From Clavaria fumosa (taxonomy: Eukaryota > Basidiomycota > Agaricomycetes > Agaricales > Clavariaceae): a stretch of DNA of 64,000 nucleotides. Position numbers and translations under genes: made by a program. This document shows, one piece after another, positions 16,346 to 26,071 of this stretch. The notes beneath the pieces are model-generated. The model was not told where the DNA came from and ran no database searches. It was given only the letters and a program-made list of their open reading frames with translations. How positions within the stretch are numbered: position 1 is the first letter of the stretch; every line of letters starts with the position of its first letter. Location of the stretch: NCBI GenBank assembly GCA_951802425.1, contig OX637795.1:1178001-1242000 (forward strand). Direction: 5' to 3'.

Positions 16346-17038
16346 AGTTATTTTCTTAGGTTTAGATCTTGTCATCTTGAGAAAGATGGAGCTGTACTTG
16401 CCAGATTATTTGGTCTTGGATTGGGTGGCACCCTCCTCTTTGTAATTACATCTGGATGGTCTTAGAAAATATTTTTTCTTAAGTTTAAAGCTTGTCATCT
16501 AGCCATCTTATTTGGTCTTGGATTGGGTGAAACCATTTCTTAAAATTACATCTCAACTTCTGGATGGTCTTATGAAAGATATTATCTTAATACCTGGACA
16601 GTCTTAGGACAGATGTTTTCTTAGGCATAGCACTTGAGCTCTTATACCATGACTTTTTGCTCTTAGTACTATTTTCATCTGGTGCTTATGATCTTGGCTA
16701 CTTGATTATACTTATCATGTCTTAGATTCCATTATTTATAAAAAAATTAAGACATCCCCAAGACAACTTTGTCATCTGAGACTGTCTTGATAGTCTTAAT
16801 CACACATTTAAGATGGCTAAGTAAAGTTAAGTAATCATAAGTCACTTTGCACTTTTCCTGATGAACACCCTAGGCCTGTATAGCTACATTAAAAGTCTGA
16901 CTAGGCTACATGTGGCAAGGGGTGTTTTCACCCAAATCCAATACATAGTACAGCAGTAGCATAGCCATGTAGGATTGTGTATTGAAGTAGCAGAGATGGG
17001 ACTGGATGCCCCATTGGTTTGTGACTAATACACCAAGT

Positions 17039-17411
17039 TGTTAAATGTTCAGACTCCCAAACGACACAAGTCGATGATATATTAAAGTGTAGTACCTGTT
17101 AAATGTTCAGACTACGTGTGGTGATTAGTAGATGTGGGTGCTATGAAAGAATAAGTGTTCGTACCTCCCGAACGACACAAGTTGATGGGAGGGTCAGTTG
17201 CGGTGACGCCTAGTATATATATGTGTACGGTCGCACGAGGCGGTAGCGAGTAGTAAGCGAGTAACTAGAAAAGAAGGTGCGGGGGCTTTTCAAAAAGGAA
17301 GGCGCTATGTGTCTAATACTAAGAAGGAAGCAAAGGGTGACGGCAGAGCACGGAGGGAAACAAAAGGGGGCAAAAGGCGGGTGCGGGTAGGCGCAGGTTT
17401 GAATACTCAAC
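17039..17411 (-). repeat. Copia 3' LTR (first Copia fragment)
   Basis: Read on the minus strand, the pol stop is followed by a purine tract (GTTTGAGGGGGAG) and then TGTTGAGTATTC, which starts the LTR at 17411. It ends CATTTAACA at 17039. A 17-bp stretch (GTTAAATGTTCAGACT) occurs twice inside (17040 and 17100). The matching 5' LTR is missing. Confidence 0.7.
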
Positions 17412-17419
17412 ACTCCCCC

Positions 17420-19530
17420 TCAAACTGCGCAGAGTCCCAGCGTGTTTGCGAAGTGTTTGGCCTTTGCGTTCAGTAGAGCTTTGGTGAGGGTATCCGCTAC
17501 CATTTCGTCAGTGGGGCAATAGATTAGTTTGATCAAGCCATCCGTGACGACGTAGTGTATGAAGTGGTATTGAACGTCTATGTGCTTCGTGCAGGCGTGA
17601 AACTGTCCGTCCTTGGTGAGTGCGATCGCAGACTGGTTGTCGCAGAACAACGGGGTGGGGGCGTCGAGCGGCTGGAAGATTTCGCCGATGAGTCATCGAA
17701 GCCATACGGCCTCCTTCGCGGCGTGCGTCGCAGCGATGTACTCGGCCTCGGTCGTCGAGAGCGCCACGATCTCCTGCTTTTTAGTGGCCCACGACACAGC
17801 TCCCCCATCAATCAAGAAGGCATACCCGCTGATGGCCTTTCTATGCTCCTGCGTACTACCGTCGGCGTTGCTATACCCTTCCAAGCCTCCGGTTGAGCCT
17901 CCGTAGGTAAATTTCCAATCTTTGGTGCTGGAGAGGTACCTAAATACCTGCTTGAGTGCCTCCCAATGGGGTCTTCCTGGGTTGTTTGAGAATTGCGCAA
18001 GCGTTGACACGGCGAACGCAATATCTGGGCGAGTGGTGACATCGGCCCACATCAGCATCCCTAGCAGGCGACGGTAGGGGAATTTCGACATGTATGCGAT
18101 TTCGTCGATGGCCGTGGGGGACTGCGACTGCAAGAGGGCCCTGGAGCAATCCATGGGCGAAGCTCTGGGGGCGAGGTCGCCGAAGTTTCTGCATGCAAGT
18201 ATCCCCTCAATGTAACTTCGCTGACTCAGTGACAGCGTGCGAGTGTGCCGGTCTCGGGTAACTGCGATTCCCAACACCCAACCAATTGTGCCCATGTCAG
18301 TGAGTTTGAACCTCTTGTTCAGCTCTGATTTCGCTTTCTGAATCCCCTCTGCACAACTTCCAGTCACGATGCAGTCATCAACGTGGATGGCCATCACGAT
18401 TATGGACGATCGGTCTCATTTGAAGAATACGGTGTGATCCGCCTCGCACCTACGAAAGCCAAGAGACGAGAGCTCGCCACGTAGAGCTTTGTACCACTTT
18501 CGTCCACTTTGTTTCAGGCCATATATTGACTTGGCCAGTTTTAGGACATATCTGGAGCGGTTCCGGGTTTTGAAGCCTGGGGGTTGCTCCATGAAAACCT
18601 CCTCGTCATCGCCAAGCTGGCCATTGAGGTATGCGCTGTGGAAGTCGAACGTGTCGATCTCCCAGTCATTCCTCGCTGCTATCGCCAGGATTGTGCATAT
18701 GGATGCGAATCGAGCTATGGGTGTGAAGGTCTCGAAATAGTCTTCTCCATAGACTTGTGAGTACCCTTTCATGACTAGCCTCACTTTGTATTTTTCCACC
18801 TGACCTAGGGCATTTCTCTTTATCCTTAGAACCCATCGCGAGCCTACGACATTTCTGTTAGGCGGGCACTCCACGACGGTCCATGTACCAGCCTCCTTCA
18901 GGTTCGTTAACTCTGTTTGGATGGCCTGCTCCCACTTTGGCCAGTCTGGATGCTCCCTCGACTTCGATAGTCGCTGCCACAGACACGTACTCCATCGCCC
19001 CTTGCTCGACATCGTTTTCTCGGCTGAACAGTGCGGTTGGTTCGTTGTCCTCAGGTAGGGTAGGCTCAGTGATTCCACAAGGTAAGTTTGGCCCAGTTTT
19101 CCTTCCCTCAACTGTCCCTTCCCTGGTTTGGAGTCGCTTGACGTATTCTGACAGCTTTCTTATGCGCTTAGGGCGATTTTCGTCTTGGGTTTGGATTTTC
19201 TTGCTCGTAGCGTTCTCTGCAGGGTCTGGTGCATCCTCTGCTTCGTTGGGGTTTTCGAGAGGTGGAGACGTCGCAGGGGGTGCATGGTAGGGGGTTTCTA
19301 CGGCCTGGGAAGGAACGACTCTGGTGAGATCAAACGGCCCTGCAACCTCGCAAACCACTCACTTGCTGTAGCATGATCTTCATTTAGTGAGGGTAGATCC
19401 TCACGACTGATACCCTGTGCCATGGGTGAGGGCTGCAGCACGGAATGTTGAGGGCGACAAGGATTCGAGCTTATCGATGGCTCAGAGCACAACATGATGT
19501 GTGACATGTTGTGTGACACTGACATTGACT
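17420..19530 (-). pseudogene. Copia pol remnant: reverse transcriptase and RNase H, 5'-truncated
   Basis: Minus-strand Ty1/Copia polyprotein without gag, protease or integrase. It has the integrase-RT linker (RPKRIRKLSEYVKRL), RT core (KYKVRLVMKGYSQ, FHSAYLNG, SIYGLKQSGRKW, HVDD catalytic pair) and RNase H (LSTTEAEYIAATHAAKEAVWLR, CDNQSAIAL, KHIDVQYHF, VADTLTKAL). The frame is interrupted by in-frame TGA codons at 18416-18418 and 17693-17695. It breaks off at about 19.5 kb against the NAA10 pseudogene. A dead element. Confidence 0.88.
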
Positions 19531-19544
19531 GTTCTGTTCGTCAC

Positions 19545-20240
19545 GGTGGCTGTTCCGTGGACTACATCGCTCACCTCCAGCGCATGCAGGCCTGCAACCA
19601 GCAGAGCCTGCCCGAGAACTATACCACGAAGCTCTGTGCGTCGCCCTCCTCCTTCACCCGGCCGCCGCCCTGCCTCGCGCTGACTCACTGCGCGCGGGCC
19701 CCGCGCGCTCACCTGGCCGCCGCTCACCTACGTCGCCGAGGACCAGAAGGGCCGCATCGTCGGCTACGTGCTCACGAAGTTGTGCGTGCGCCGCCCCCGT
19801 TCTCGTTCGCCCGCCCCGCCCTCGTTCACCGTGTCTGCGTGCGCTGGCTGCTGACCGCCTCGTCGCCAGGGAGGAAGAGTCCGCGCAGGAGGCGCCGCAC
19901 GGGCACGTCACCTCTGTCGCCGTCCTGCATACCGGCGCCTCGGACTCGCGGAGAAGCTCTTGCTGCAGTGCCGTGTATGGCCCCCGTTCCCGCTTCCGCT
20001 AATCGTGTTCGTGACTCCCCTGCCACAGAGGAGATCATGGCGGCCGTCTACGGCCCACGTCTCGCTGCACGTGCGCGTCTCGAACCGCTGCGCTCCACCG
20101 CGACACGCTGGGGTTTGAGGAGGCGCCGCCAACGGCGAGCGCAGCCGCGCCCCAGCCTCGGGGGGCGGACGGCGACGGCGACGGCGTGGACGTGGGCGCG
20201 TCCCCGACCCAAAAACGCGCCCAACACCACCGCGGGTTAG
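19545..20240 (+). pseudogene. N-alpha-acetyltransferase NAA10/Ard1 pseudogene fragment
   Basis: Pieces of the catalytic subunit of the NatA acetyltransferase, which acetylates protein N-termini at the ribosome, can be read in order but not in one frame. The family opening MQACNQQSLPENYTTK is at about 19583. LTYVAEDQKGRIVGYVLTKL is near 19725. APHGHVTS plus a displaced acetyl-CoA-binding region with LAEKLLLQ runs to about 19960. The VSLHVRVSNR strand is at about 20065, followed by TLGFE shifted in frame. Gaps match intron positions, but coding deletions (for example in the helix before TLGFE) break the gene. GC content is far higher than in the adjacent Copia. It overlaps tail to tail with a hydrolase pseudogene on the other strand. 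Confidence 0.75.
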
Positions 20241-20244
20241 AGGG

Positions 20245-20925
20245 AGGGCCATGCACCGGGGTGTCAAACGCGATGCATGCGACGACCTTGGGCCAGAAGG
20301 GGGCGTCCCGGCCCGGACGCGAGCTGGCGAATCCGAGGAGGGCGTCGGCGGCGAGCAGGCCGCCCATGCTGCGGTGGGCGGACGGCGGGTCGGTGAGAAC
20401 AGGTGCGACCTTCGCGAGGGGGGGAGGGGGGATGGGTATGCAATGCATGTTGTGCTTACCTGTGCCCACAAAGGATGACGACATGGGCCTTACCCGCGCC
20501 ACCGCCCTCGCCTTGCGCGACCTCCGGGTTGATGACCCATGTCGTGAGCCAGTCCGAAAACCGGGCAATGGCCTCTGTCTACATTAAACCTCAGTTAAAC
20601 CCCCTTCACTGCCCGAAAGGCTGCGTGGACACCGTCGCGCGGCTCCAGACGGCGCTGAGTGACGTACAAATGTGAGTCTTCAGCACGAGACAGTGTGCAG
20701 CCAGAGTCTAGGAGAGAGTGTACGCCTCATACGCAGGGAAGACGTGGTGTCGAGGCTTTTGAATCTGCGCGACACGAGTCAGCGCGGTTTCGAACGGCTT
20801 GCTCGGCTTGCTCGGCTGTCCTGCGATCGCGCACCCAGCCGTGGATGAAGACGACGATGAGCAGACTTGTTGATGGGTGGTTGGGATAGAAGTTGATTCT
20901 GTAATCAGTATCGAGTCGCATTGCA
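20245..20925 (-). pseudogene. Alpha/beta-hydrolase (lipase-like) pseudogene fragment
   Basis: Minus-strand exons of a fungal DUF676-like serine hydrolase. The first strand and oxyanion region (LLIVVFIHG) is at about 20860-20835. HHVFPAYE follows near 20740. RFSDWLTTWVINPEVAQG is at about 20560. The nucleophile elbow GHSMGGLL is split by an intron (donor at about 20458, acceptor at about 20375). WPKVVACIAFDTP then ends at about 20260, where homology stops. The region between VFIHG and FPAYE is frame-shifted, and no C-terminal half is present. The catalytic Asp/His are therefore missing. Inferred dead; a truncated gene assembled from real exons is the best reading. Confidence 0.72.
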
Positions 20926-22800
20926 AGACCTCTCCGCTGGGTCCAACTACTTCAACGGATGGAGGCCTTCCTCACGCGGTTGACAGTGCCTCGACTGTTC
21001 GATTGAGGGGGATGGGAGGGCGGCGGATATCGGTAACGGAGAAGATCTGAGGCAACGGGCTGTTGTACGAGAAACGCCACTAACGCATGAGTTCGTGCCA
21101 TTGAAATGCTCGGCGATGGGGGGGATGTGGGGTATTGGAAACTTGGGAACAAATACAGGTGCGTCGATGGCCTGCGCTGTCAGATGGCTGGAGAGTTTGG
21201 GGCGAGTGCTGCTCGTGATGAATTTGAAGGTGGGCGAGTGATTGACGCACAGAGAATGTTGGGTGAACTCATAGGCCATTCACCAGTCTTTCCCCACTCC
21301 CCGTGCGACCTCACACCATCCCAGGCAGCGGTGTTCCCCCCCGTAGAGAAGAGATTTCTAGTCCTCGGTGCTCATCAAGTCGGTCTGCCCCCTTCGCCCG
21401 CTGCATCTGCTGCGCGGATCCTGCAATCGAACGACCAGCACGAGGACACCAGGGGCGCTGAACACTCGTCGCTTCTTCAAATGCGTGGGTAAGCCCAGAA
21501 AAACTAGCTCTTGTGCACGCTTTTCCATCTCTTGGCGACGATGAGACGGAACCAGAAGGGGTTAGCGCGTCTGAGAGCATTCGCTCCCCGCCGCCCTTCC
21601 TGTCGGTGCCTCCGGTGACGATGCCCTCAAGTCCCAAAATAACTGGAAGGCAATACGAACACCACGCGTCGGCAGCCCTCCCCAACGAGGACCACAACCG
21701 ACCTGGGGCGCCTCTACCTCCGCCGCTGCGGCAGCGGATCGCTTGGACTCCGAAGCCGACTCCGCAGGCCGGCCGACGACGGCGGACCCTTCCCATGCCG
21801 TCCCGCGACTGCTCCCAGCTGTCGGCCGCGCGCTACGGGGAGTTCGAGATCCAGTGCGCAAGACGTCCGCGTCGTGCTGGCGGCAACCCCTCCCGTGTGG
21901 CGCCCGGGCTGTCTTCTGGGCGGAACCCGCGGGGGGGGGGGGCGTGTTCTGCCCGACGGACCGCCCGACCCGCACACGTCAGCCACGGCTGGTCTGGACG
22001 GCCCGCGTTTTGGCGGCCCTCCCCGTGCCAGGCTCGACGCCTGCACCGACGCGCCACCGGCGCCGACCGCGCGCATGAGCCCCGAGCCGCGGGCGGCGCG
22101 CGCCTTTGCAGCGCGAGGCAAACACGTCTATGCTGAGCGCGTCACTGGGCGGGTCCGCACGCACCGCACCGCACCGGACCCAGCAGCCCGGGGAAGGCAG
22201 CCCTTGTTCGAGCGGCCCCCTCCAGCGGGGCACACCACCACTCCTTGGAATCCAGCAGCGCCATCCAGCGAACGGGGTCACTTCCCGAGCACATCACACG
22301 GCCTTTCCACGAGCGGGCTGCTCTCTCTTGACGACGGTGACGGCCCCCGAGCAAAGCCCGCACCCGTCGCGCACCCGTCGCACCCGTCGCACCGCCTCTC
22401 CCCCCTCCGCCCCCGTTTTCGTGCCGTCCCGCCCTGCAACGCCAGTGGGCTGGCTGCTCCACCACCGCCACCGCCCCACACCCGTTCTACGCGCCCAAGA
22501 CGCCCGCACACACATTTCTGGTTCGGCGCGGTCCCGACGCCGCCATTGACCCCCCCCCCCCCCCCCCCCGCCGTGGGTGGCCGATGAGTACAGCCCCATA
22601 TATACGATCGCGCGGCCGCCCCTGCCGCGGGTATGGGGATACGCGTAGCCCAGGCCCAAGCACCGGCCGTATTTGTTCCCTTTCGGACAGACGCGCGAGA
22701 CGCCGCTGAATCCCGCGAGCCGCGCCCTTCATCCCCCGCGGTCTTCTCGGGTACCGGGAAGAGCCCCCGATCTATACGTGTTTTCGGACATGATCTCGCG
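20926..22800. other. GC-rich region without a recognisable gene
   Basis: Many long overlapping frames exist on both strands from about 21.3 to 22.7 kb, as expected from high GC. None shows a domain or splice pattern I recognise. Homopolymers include a G run near 21930 and a C run of about 20 near 22551-22569. It may be decayed coding sequence continuous with the two upstream pseudogenes. Confidence 0.45.
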
Positions 22801-22806
22801 TCAGTT

Positions 22807-23104
22807 CTAGCACTTTTTTTTTTTTTTTTTTTTTTTTTTTTGGTTTTGGCAAGGGTGTCTCGATGCAATTTTGCACCATGTTCTGTAGATGGTCATGCAC
22901 TCCCTCAAGTTGCCCTAAGGCGCCTAGCTCTGCCAACTGACACGCGCCCGATAAGTCGTAAGCGACCCTGCGGAGCCCCATGTATATTCCTGCTAACAAG
23001 TTGGCAGGTCTTACAAACGGACTCTGCATTTCACTGTTTTGAGACTTTGGGCAGGATGTTGTGTGATCGTGTGAACTTACTTCCTCTTACACTACTGCGC
23101 TCTT
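22807..23104 (-). other. Possible poly(A)-tailed retroposed sequence
   Basis: A run of more than 30 T at 22807-22841 would be a poly(A) tail for a minus-strand sequence occupying about 23104-22842. That sequence has no recognisable gene or tRNA-like box, so a SINE or processed transcript is only a guess. A simple homopolymer is the alternative. Confidence 0.3.
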
Positions 23105-23300
23105 AGTCTCGTGAACGTTTCTGCTTGGGCTTGGAGAGATCTGGTCCTTCTCATACCCGCTTGCTTGAACAGTAAGCCATATCGCAAAGGTGTTCAGATA
23201 ACAGTCGCGGGGATCGACGTTCCGTTTCTGGGTTCGTGGTCTATTATTCCGCTGAGAATACTTCGGGTTCCTGTGGTCTGTGCAGCAGCAGACAACCTCT
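23105..23300. repeat. Dispersed repeat, copy 2
   Basis: Second copy of the segment found at 12.1-12.3 kb, in the same orientation, ending at the same GTGGTCTGTGCAGCAG stretch. Here it is not followed by the helical-repeat gene. Confidence 0.7.
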
Positions 23301-23329
23301 GTACGCGGCACGAGCAGGTCACTAAATCA

Positions 23330-24045
23330 GATCATGCAAGGTCGTACTGTACCGGTCGTTGTAGCAGAGCCCTACCCTCTACCCTTCCCTCGTCCACGGG
23401 ATCCTCCACTCTCTTCGCCTCTCTCGTCGCCTCTCTTTTCCAACCCCTTTGCAACTCGTTGGTGCGTGAGCGGTACGGTTGGAAACTGCAGAAATATGAA
23501 CCCCCATGCTTTTTGTTCCCTCCATCTCACCGCCACTCTGAGGCTCTGAGGCCGAACAGCGCCTTGGCGGGCGGTAGTAAAGCACGACTTGACTTTTGGT
23601 AAACCCAGTCCAGGGAGAAAACGTATTAGCGCCAGGGATACAGGCGGCGAGAGAGGAGTGGGTTGAAACGTCAGGGCAACAGCAAATTCACTGCATGGTG
23701 AAGCACCGGTGAAGGACGAAACAGGCGTCACTCTTATCGATACTGAGCCCAAACACTGCTCAGCTTGTCTGTACCAACGCATGGGTTCTTCATTTCCGAA
23801 CTTATCGCCACATACAAATGTCATGTCATTCTCCAGAGAGGCGATGAAGTTCTTGCCTTTCCGTGATTGGGACATCGGAAAACAGCTGGCGGAGGAACGG
23901 TTAAATTTTTCGATAGTCAGGTGTAGGGGCAAAGATGGGTCCAATCGTGATCTCACAAGGAGGTGCCAAGAAGTCATGCCCAAGTATGTGGCGAACATCC
24001 ATGCTTCGGAATACGAAATAGAAATTCATGCGATCACCTAATCTC
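23330..24045. other. Region open on both strands, unidentified
   Basis: A 208-codon frame on the minus strand (23998-23372) and a 110-codon frame on the plus strand (23709-24041) overlap. I recognise neither. Base composition is mixed rather than GC-rich, so the long opposed frames are not simply a GC effect. No intron signals are needed. It could be a small gene, a spacer or foreign sequence. Confidence 0.35.
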
Positions 24046-24059
24046 CCGGTGTTTGCCAG

Positions 24060-24420
24060 CTTCGTCACCCCCATACACATGAATGACATACCCCTTTCAA
24101 GCTGCGGCACGACATGCAACTAACTGGCTGCAGGGAAGTCGAAACCCCGAAATCCTTCAATCCCCAAATGCTGAGTAGTAATTGGGGGGGGAATGGTCTC
24201 TGTTTAAGAGGTGCCGGTGTTCGTCGTATGTTCGGCAGTTGTGAAATGTATGGTGGTCTCCGCAGAGGCATTTTGGTTTGTATGGGATGTTCATGCGAGC
24301 GTAATAGGGAGGGTTGTAACCACCCTTGCGACACGAGCTTGGAGCGTTTCTCTGCGTGGTAGGAACGTGACGAGTTGGAAAGGAACTAGAACTAGTTTGA
24401 AACTGAGGTAGCATACAGTA
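24060..24420 (-). pseudogene. Non-LTR retrotransposon fragment (C-terminal zinc motif)
   Basis: The minus strand encodes GYNPPYYARMNIP followed by a C-x-C-x4-H-x3-C-like motif and EHRHLL, the end typical of RT/RNase H non-LTR elements. It aligns with the end of the larger minus-strand element at 44.3 kb, which has a TGA where this copy has Arg. It is 5'-truncated, as is common for such elements. Confidence 0.7.
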
Positions 24421-24634
24421 TACCGATATTCGGATGATTCGCCACCGCTACTGGACACACGGTGGTGAGGTTTCAAGGAAATATACAACTCCTTTCTCTT
24501 ACAGTCTGGTGCATCCAAATGTAGAAGGGCAACGGCCATTTACTTTCACTTTCGCATATAAAGAGACAGTCCCAGAGAGAGAGATACAACCCCCACCCCA
24601 CACATACACACATAGAGGCAACAAAGATAATAAA

Positions 24635-24988
24635 ATGGGTAAAGATAGGGTGCGTCGTTTTTTTTTTTCATCAGTCTTACTGTAATACATACTGATATCC
24701 ATTTTTGGAAAGGGCAACAAGCCCCAGTCTACGATTGAGGATATACAAGCTCAAGTAGAGATGATTGAACCATATGTAACTGCGGCCTCACCTCACGACC
24801 CCGAATTGAAGAAGGAGTGGGAGGCATGGAAGCGTGAACTGGAGAAGCGTGCAAAGGAGCTAGGCGATGAGATCGATGCCAGTGAGGAGCGAAAGGTTGA
24901 TCAGGACGGCGATGCAATTATGCAAAATGATGAGCAGCAAGATGAAGTAGATGAGCTTGAGGATATGATGTCAAGTACAACCATCTGA
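24635..24988 (+). CDS. Small acidic coiled-coil protein, unknown
   Basis: Two-exon reading: a 15-nt first exon (MGKDR, ATG 24635), an intron 24650-24712 with donor GTGCGT and acceptor after a T-rich tract, then an open frame to TGA at 24986-24988. It gives about 97 residues. The middle is a charged helix (KKEWEAWKRELEKRAKEL) and the end is strongly acidic (DEVDELEDMM). No known domain. The mononucleotide run in the intron and the short first exon lower certainty; the start could lie elsewhere. It sits in a repeat-rich zone between a non-LTR fragment and a Copia LTR. Confidence 0.45.
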
Positions 24989-25808
24989 GAGGAGCGGCAT
25001 AAATATCCTTTTTTGGCAATCTAGCATGTGACTTGATTTTATTTTATTTTTTAATCGGGTTTAAACCTGTTTACTATAGTCTAATCTGTGGCCCGAGCAC
25101 CTCAGAGTCGTACGTCCTCTGGCATCCGTGCCTCCTACCTCCTCTGGCATCCGTGCCCCCTACGCTCCATGCGTCTCTTTACTCTCACATACCACGCCCT
25201 GTGCGTCTCACGCCCCGTGCGTCCAGATGCCCCGCATCCACTTCTCTATGCCCCGTGCATCTTAGAGGCTCATAACCTCTCTCGTCTCTTGCTCTGTGCA
25301 TCTCAGAGGCTCATACCGCCTCCCTCTCTCTCTCCTAATCTAATCTTACACTTTGCTTACCTTTCTTTCTCTCTGCTTATCAGTGTTTATCGTTGGAGCC
25401 TTGCTTCCATGCCGCCCGGCTCTCTTTCTCCTTTCATCCTAGTGCCCACTCTTCATCTGAGTCATTTCTCCTTTCTTAAATGTGAGGGACACCGAGTTCA
25501 CCTCTTTGCCTCCTCTCTTGCCCTCGGTGTCCCTTACGTATGTTGTTCTCTCTCAGTTTTCCCTCTTTGCTCTCATCTTTTGTCTCTTACTAGCCTCGCA
25601 TCTGCACTATTCGTGTCGCTACCCTCCCGCCCTCCCTGTGTACTGTAGTCATGTTTGTTGTTCTTTACCGGCCCACTCATCAATCTCACCTGCAGGCACT
25701 TTGTTTGTGCCGTGATTGCCTAATCAGCCCATTCACTTAGGCTCGTCCTCCTTGCTTGGTCATCAGATTAGTCAGCATTTCTATACCGCAACATGTAGCT
25801 ATGACAAA
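24989..25808. other. CT-rich spacer with short direct repeats and a hairpin
   Basis: Pyrimidine-rich sequence with reiterated CTCCGTGCCTC-like words (25090-25320) and an inverted pair AGGGACACCGAG / CTCGGTGTCCCT at about 25485-25534 that could form a 12-bp stem. No gene is recognised. Confidence 0.4.
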
Positions 25809-25813
25809 GATGC

Positions 25814-26059
25814 TGTTGAAGATCAAGCAGAGCGCGAAACTTTATTTTAGATTTTTCATTGCGACGCAAGTCGCGCGATACTGCTCAGTACAGACATCCG
25901 ACTGAGCAGTAAGTAAAATTTCTCTATACAAGCCTTTTACACTTTCTTATTGTGACGGCTACCTATAGATACACTTACATTTCAGGTAGCTATCCTATTA
26001 GGATCAGTACGGACATCCGACTGAGCAATACACTTACATTTCAGGGCATATCTTCTATA
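25814..26059 (+). repeat. Copia 5' LTR
   Basis: 246 bp, starting TGTTGAAGATCA and ending CTTCTATA, nearly identical to 43753-43998. It contains a direct repeat CAGTACRGACATCCGACTGAGCA in two places, a possible promoter or terminator element. Confidence 0.93.
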
Positions 26060-26071
26060 GATTATGAGACC
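26060..26071 (+). other. Primer-binding site overlapping the gag start codon
   Basis: GATTATGAGACC directly follows the LTR. TTATGAG is complementary to the initiator-tRNA anticodon loop (CUCAUAA), and the flanks could pair with its anticodon stem, as in Drosophila copia-type half-tRNA priming. The ATG inside it (26064) is the gag start. The same site occurs in the Copia copy at 48875. Confidence 0.65.

Larger units (their letters stand above)
13388..17037. mobile_element. Non-autonomous TIR DNA transposon, about 3.65 kb
   Basis: The ends are inverted copies: CTTGGTGTAYTRRTYACAAA at 13388 and its reverse complement ending at 17037. Similarity continues with gaps for about 100 bp, then reappears as an inverted block (TCATCAGGAAAAGTGCAAAG at about 13558, complement at about 16845). 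Both subterminal zones are full of TCTTAG/CTTAAG words, like transposase-binding arrays. The interior has no transposase; it holds a GCC-rich repeat, a G-rich minisatellite and a 34-bp tandem repeat. No target duplication is visible because a Copia LTR abuts the right end (17039). Superfamily is unresolved. Long frames in the GCC block arise from low complexity and are not genes. Confidence 0.72.

Noticed and set aside
21311..22868. Overlapping 100-240 codon frames in the GC-rich region
   Set aside because: Low-complexity Arg/Pro/Ala/Gly content, open on both strands, no domain or splice pattern.
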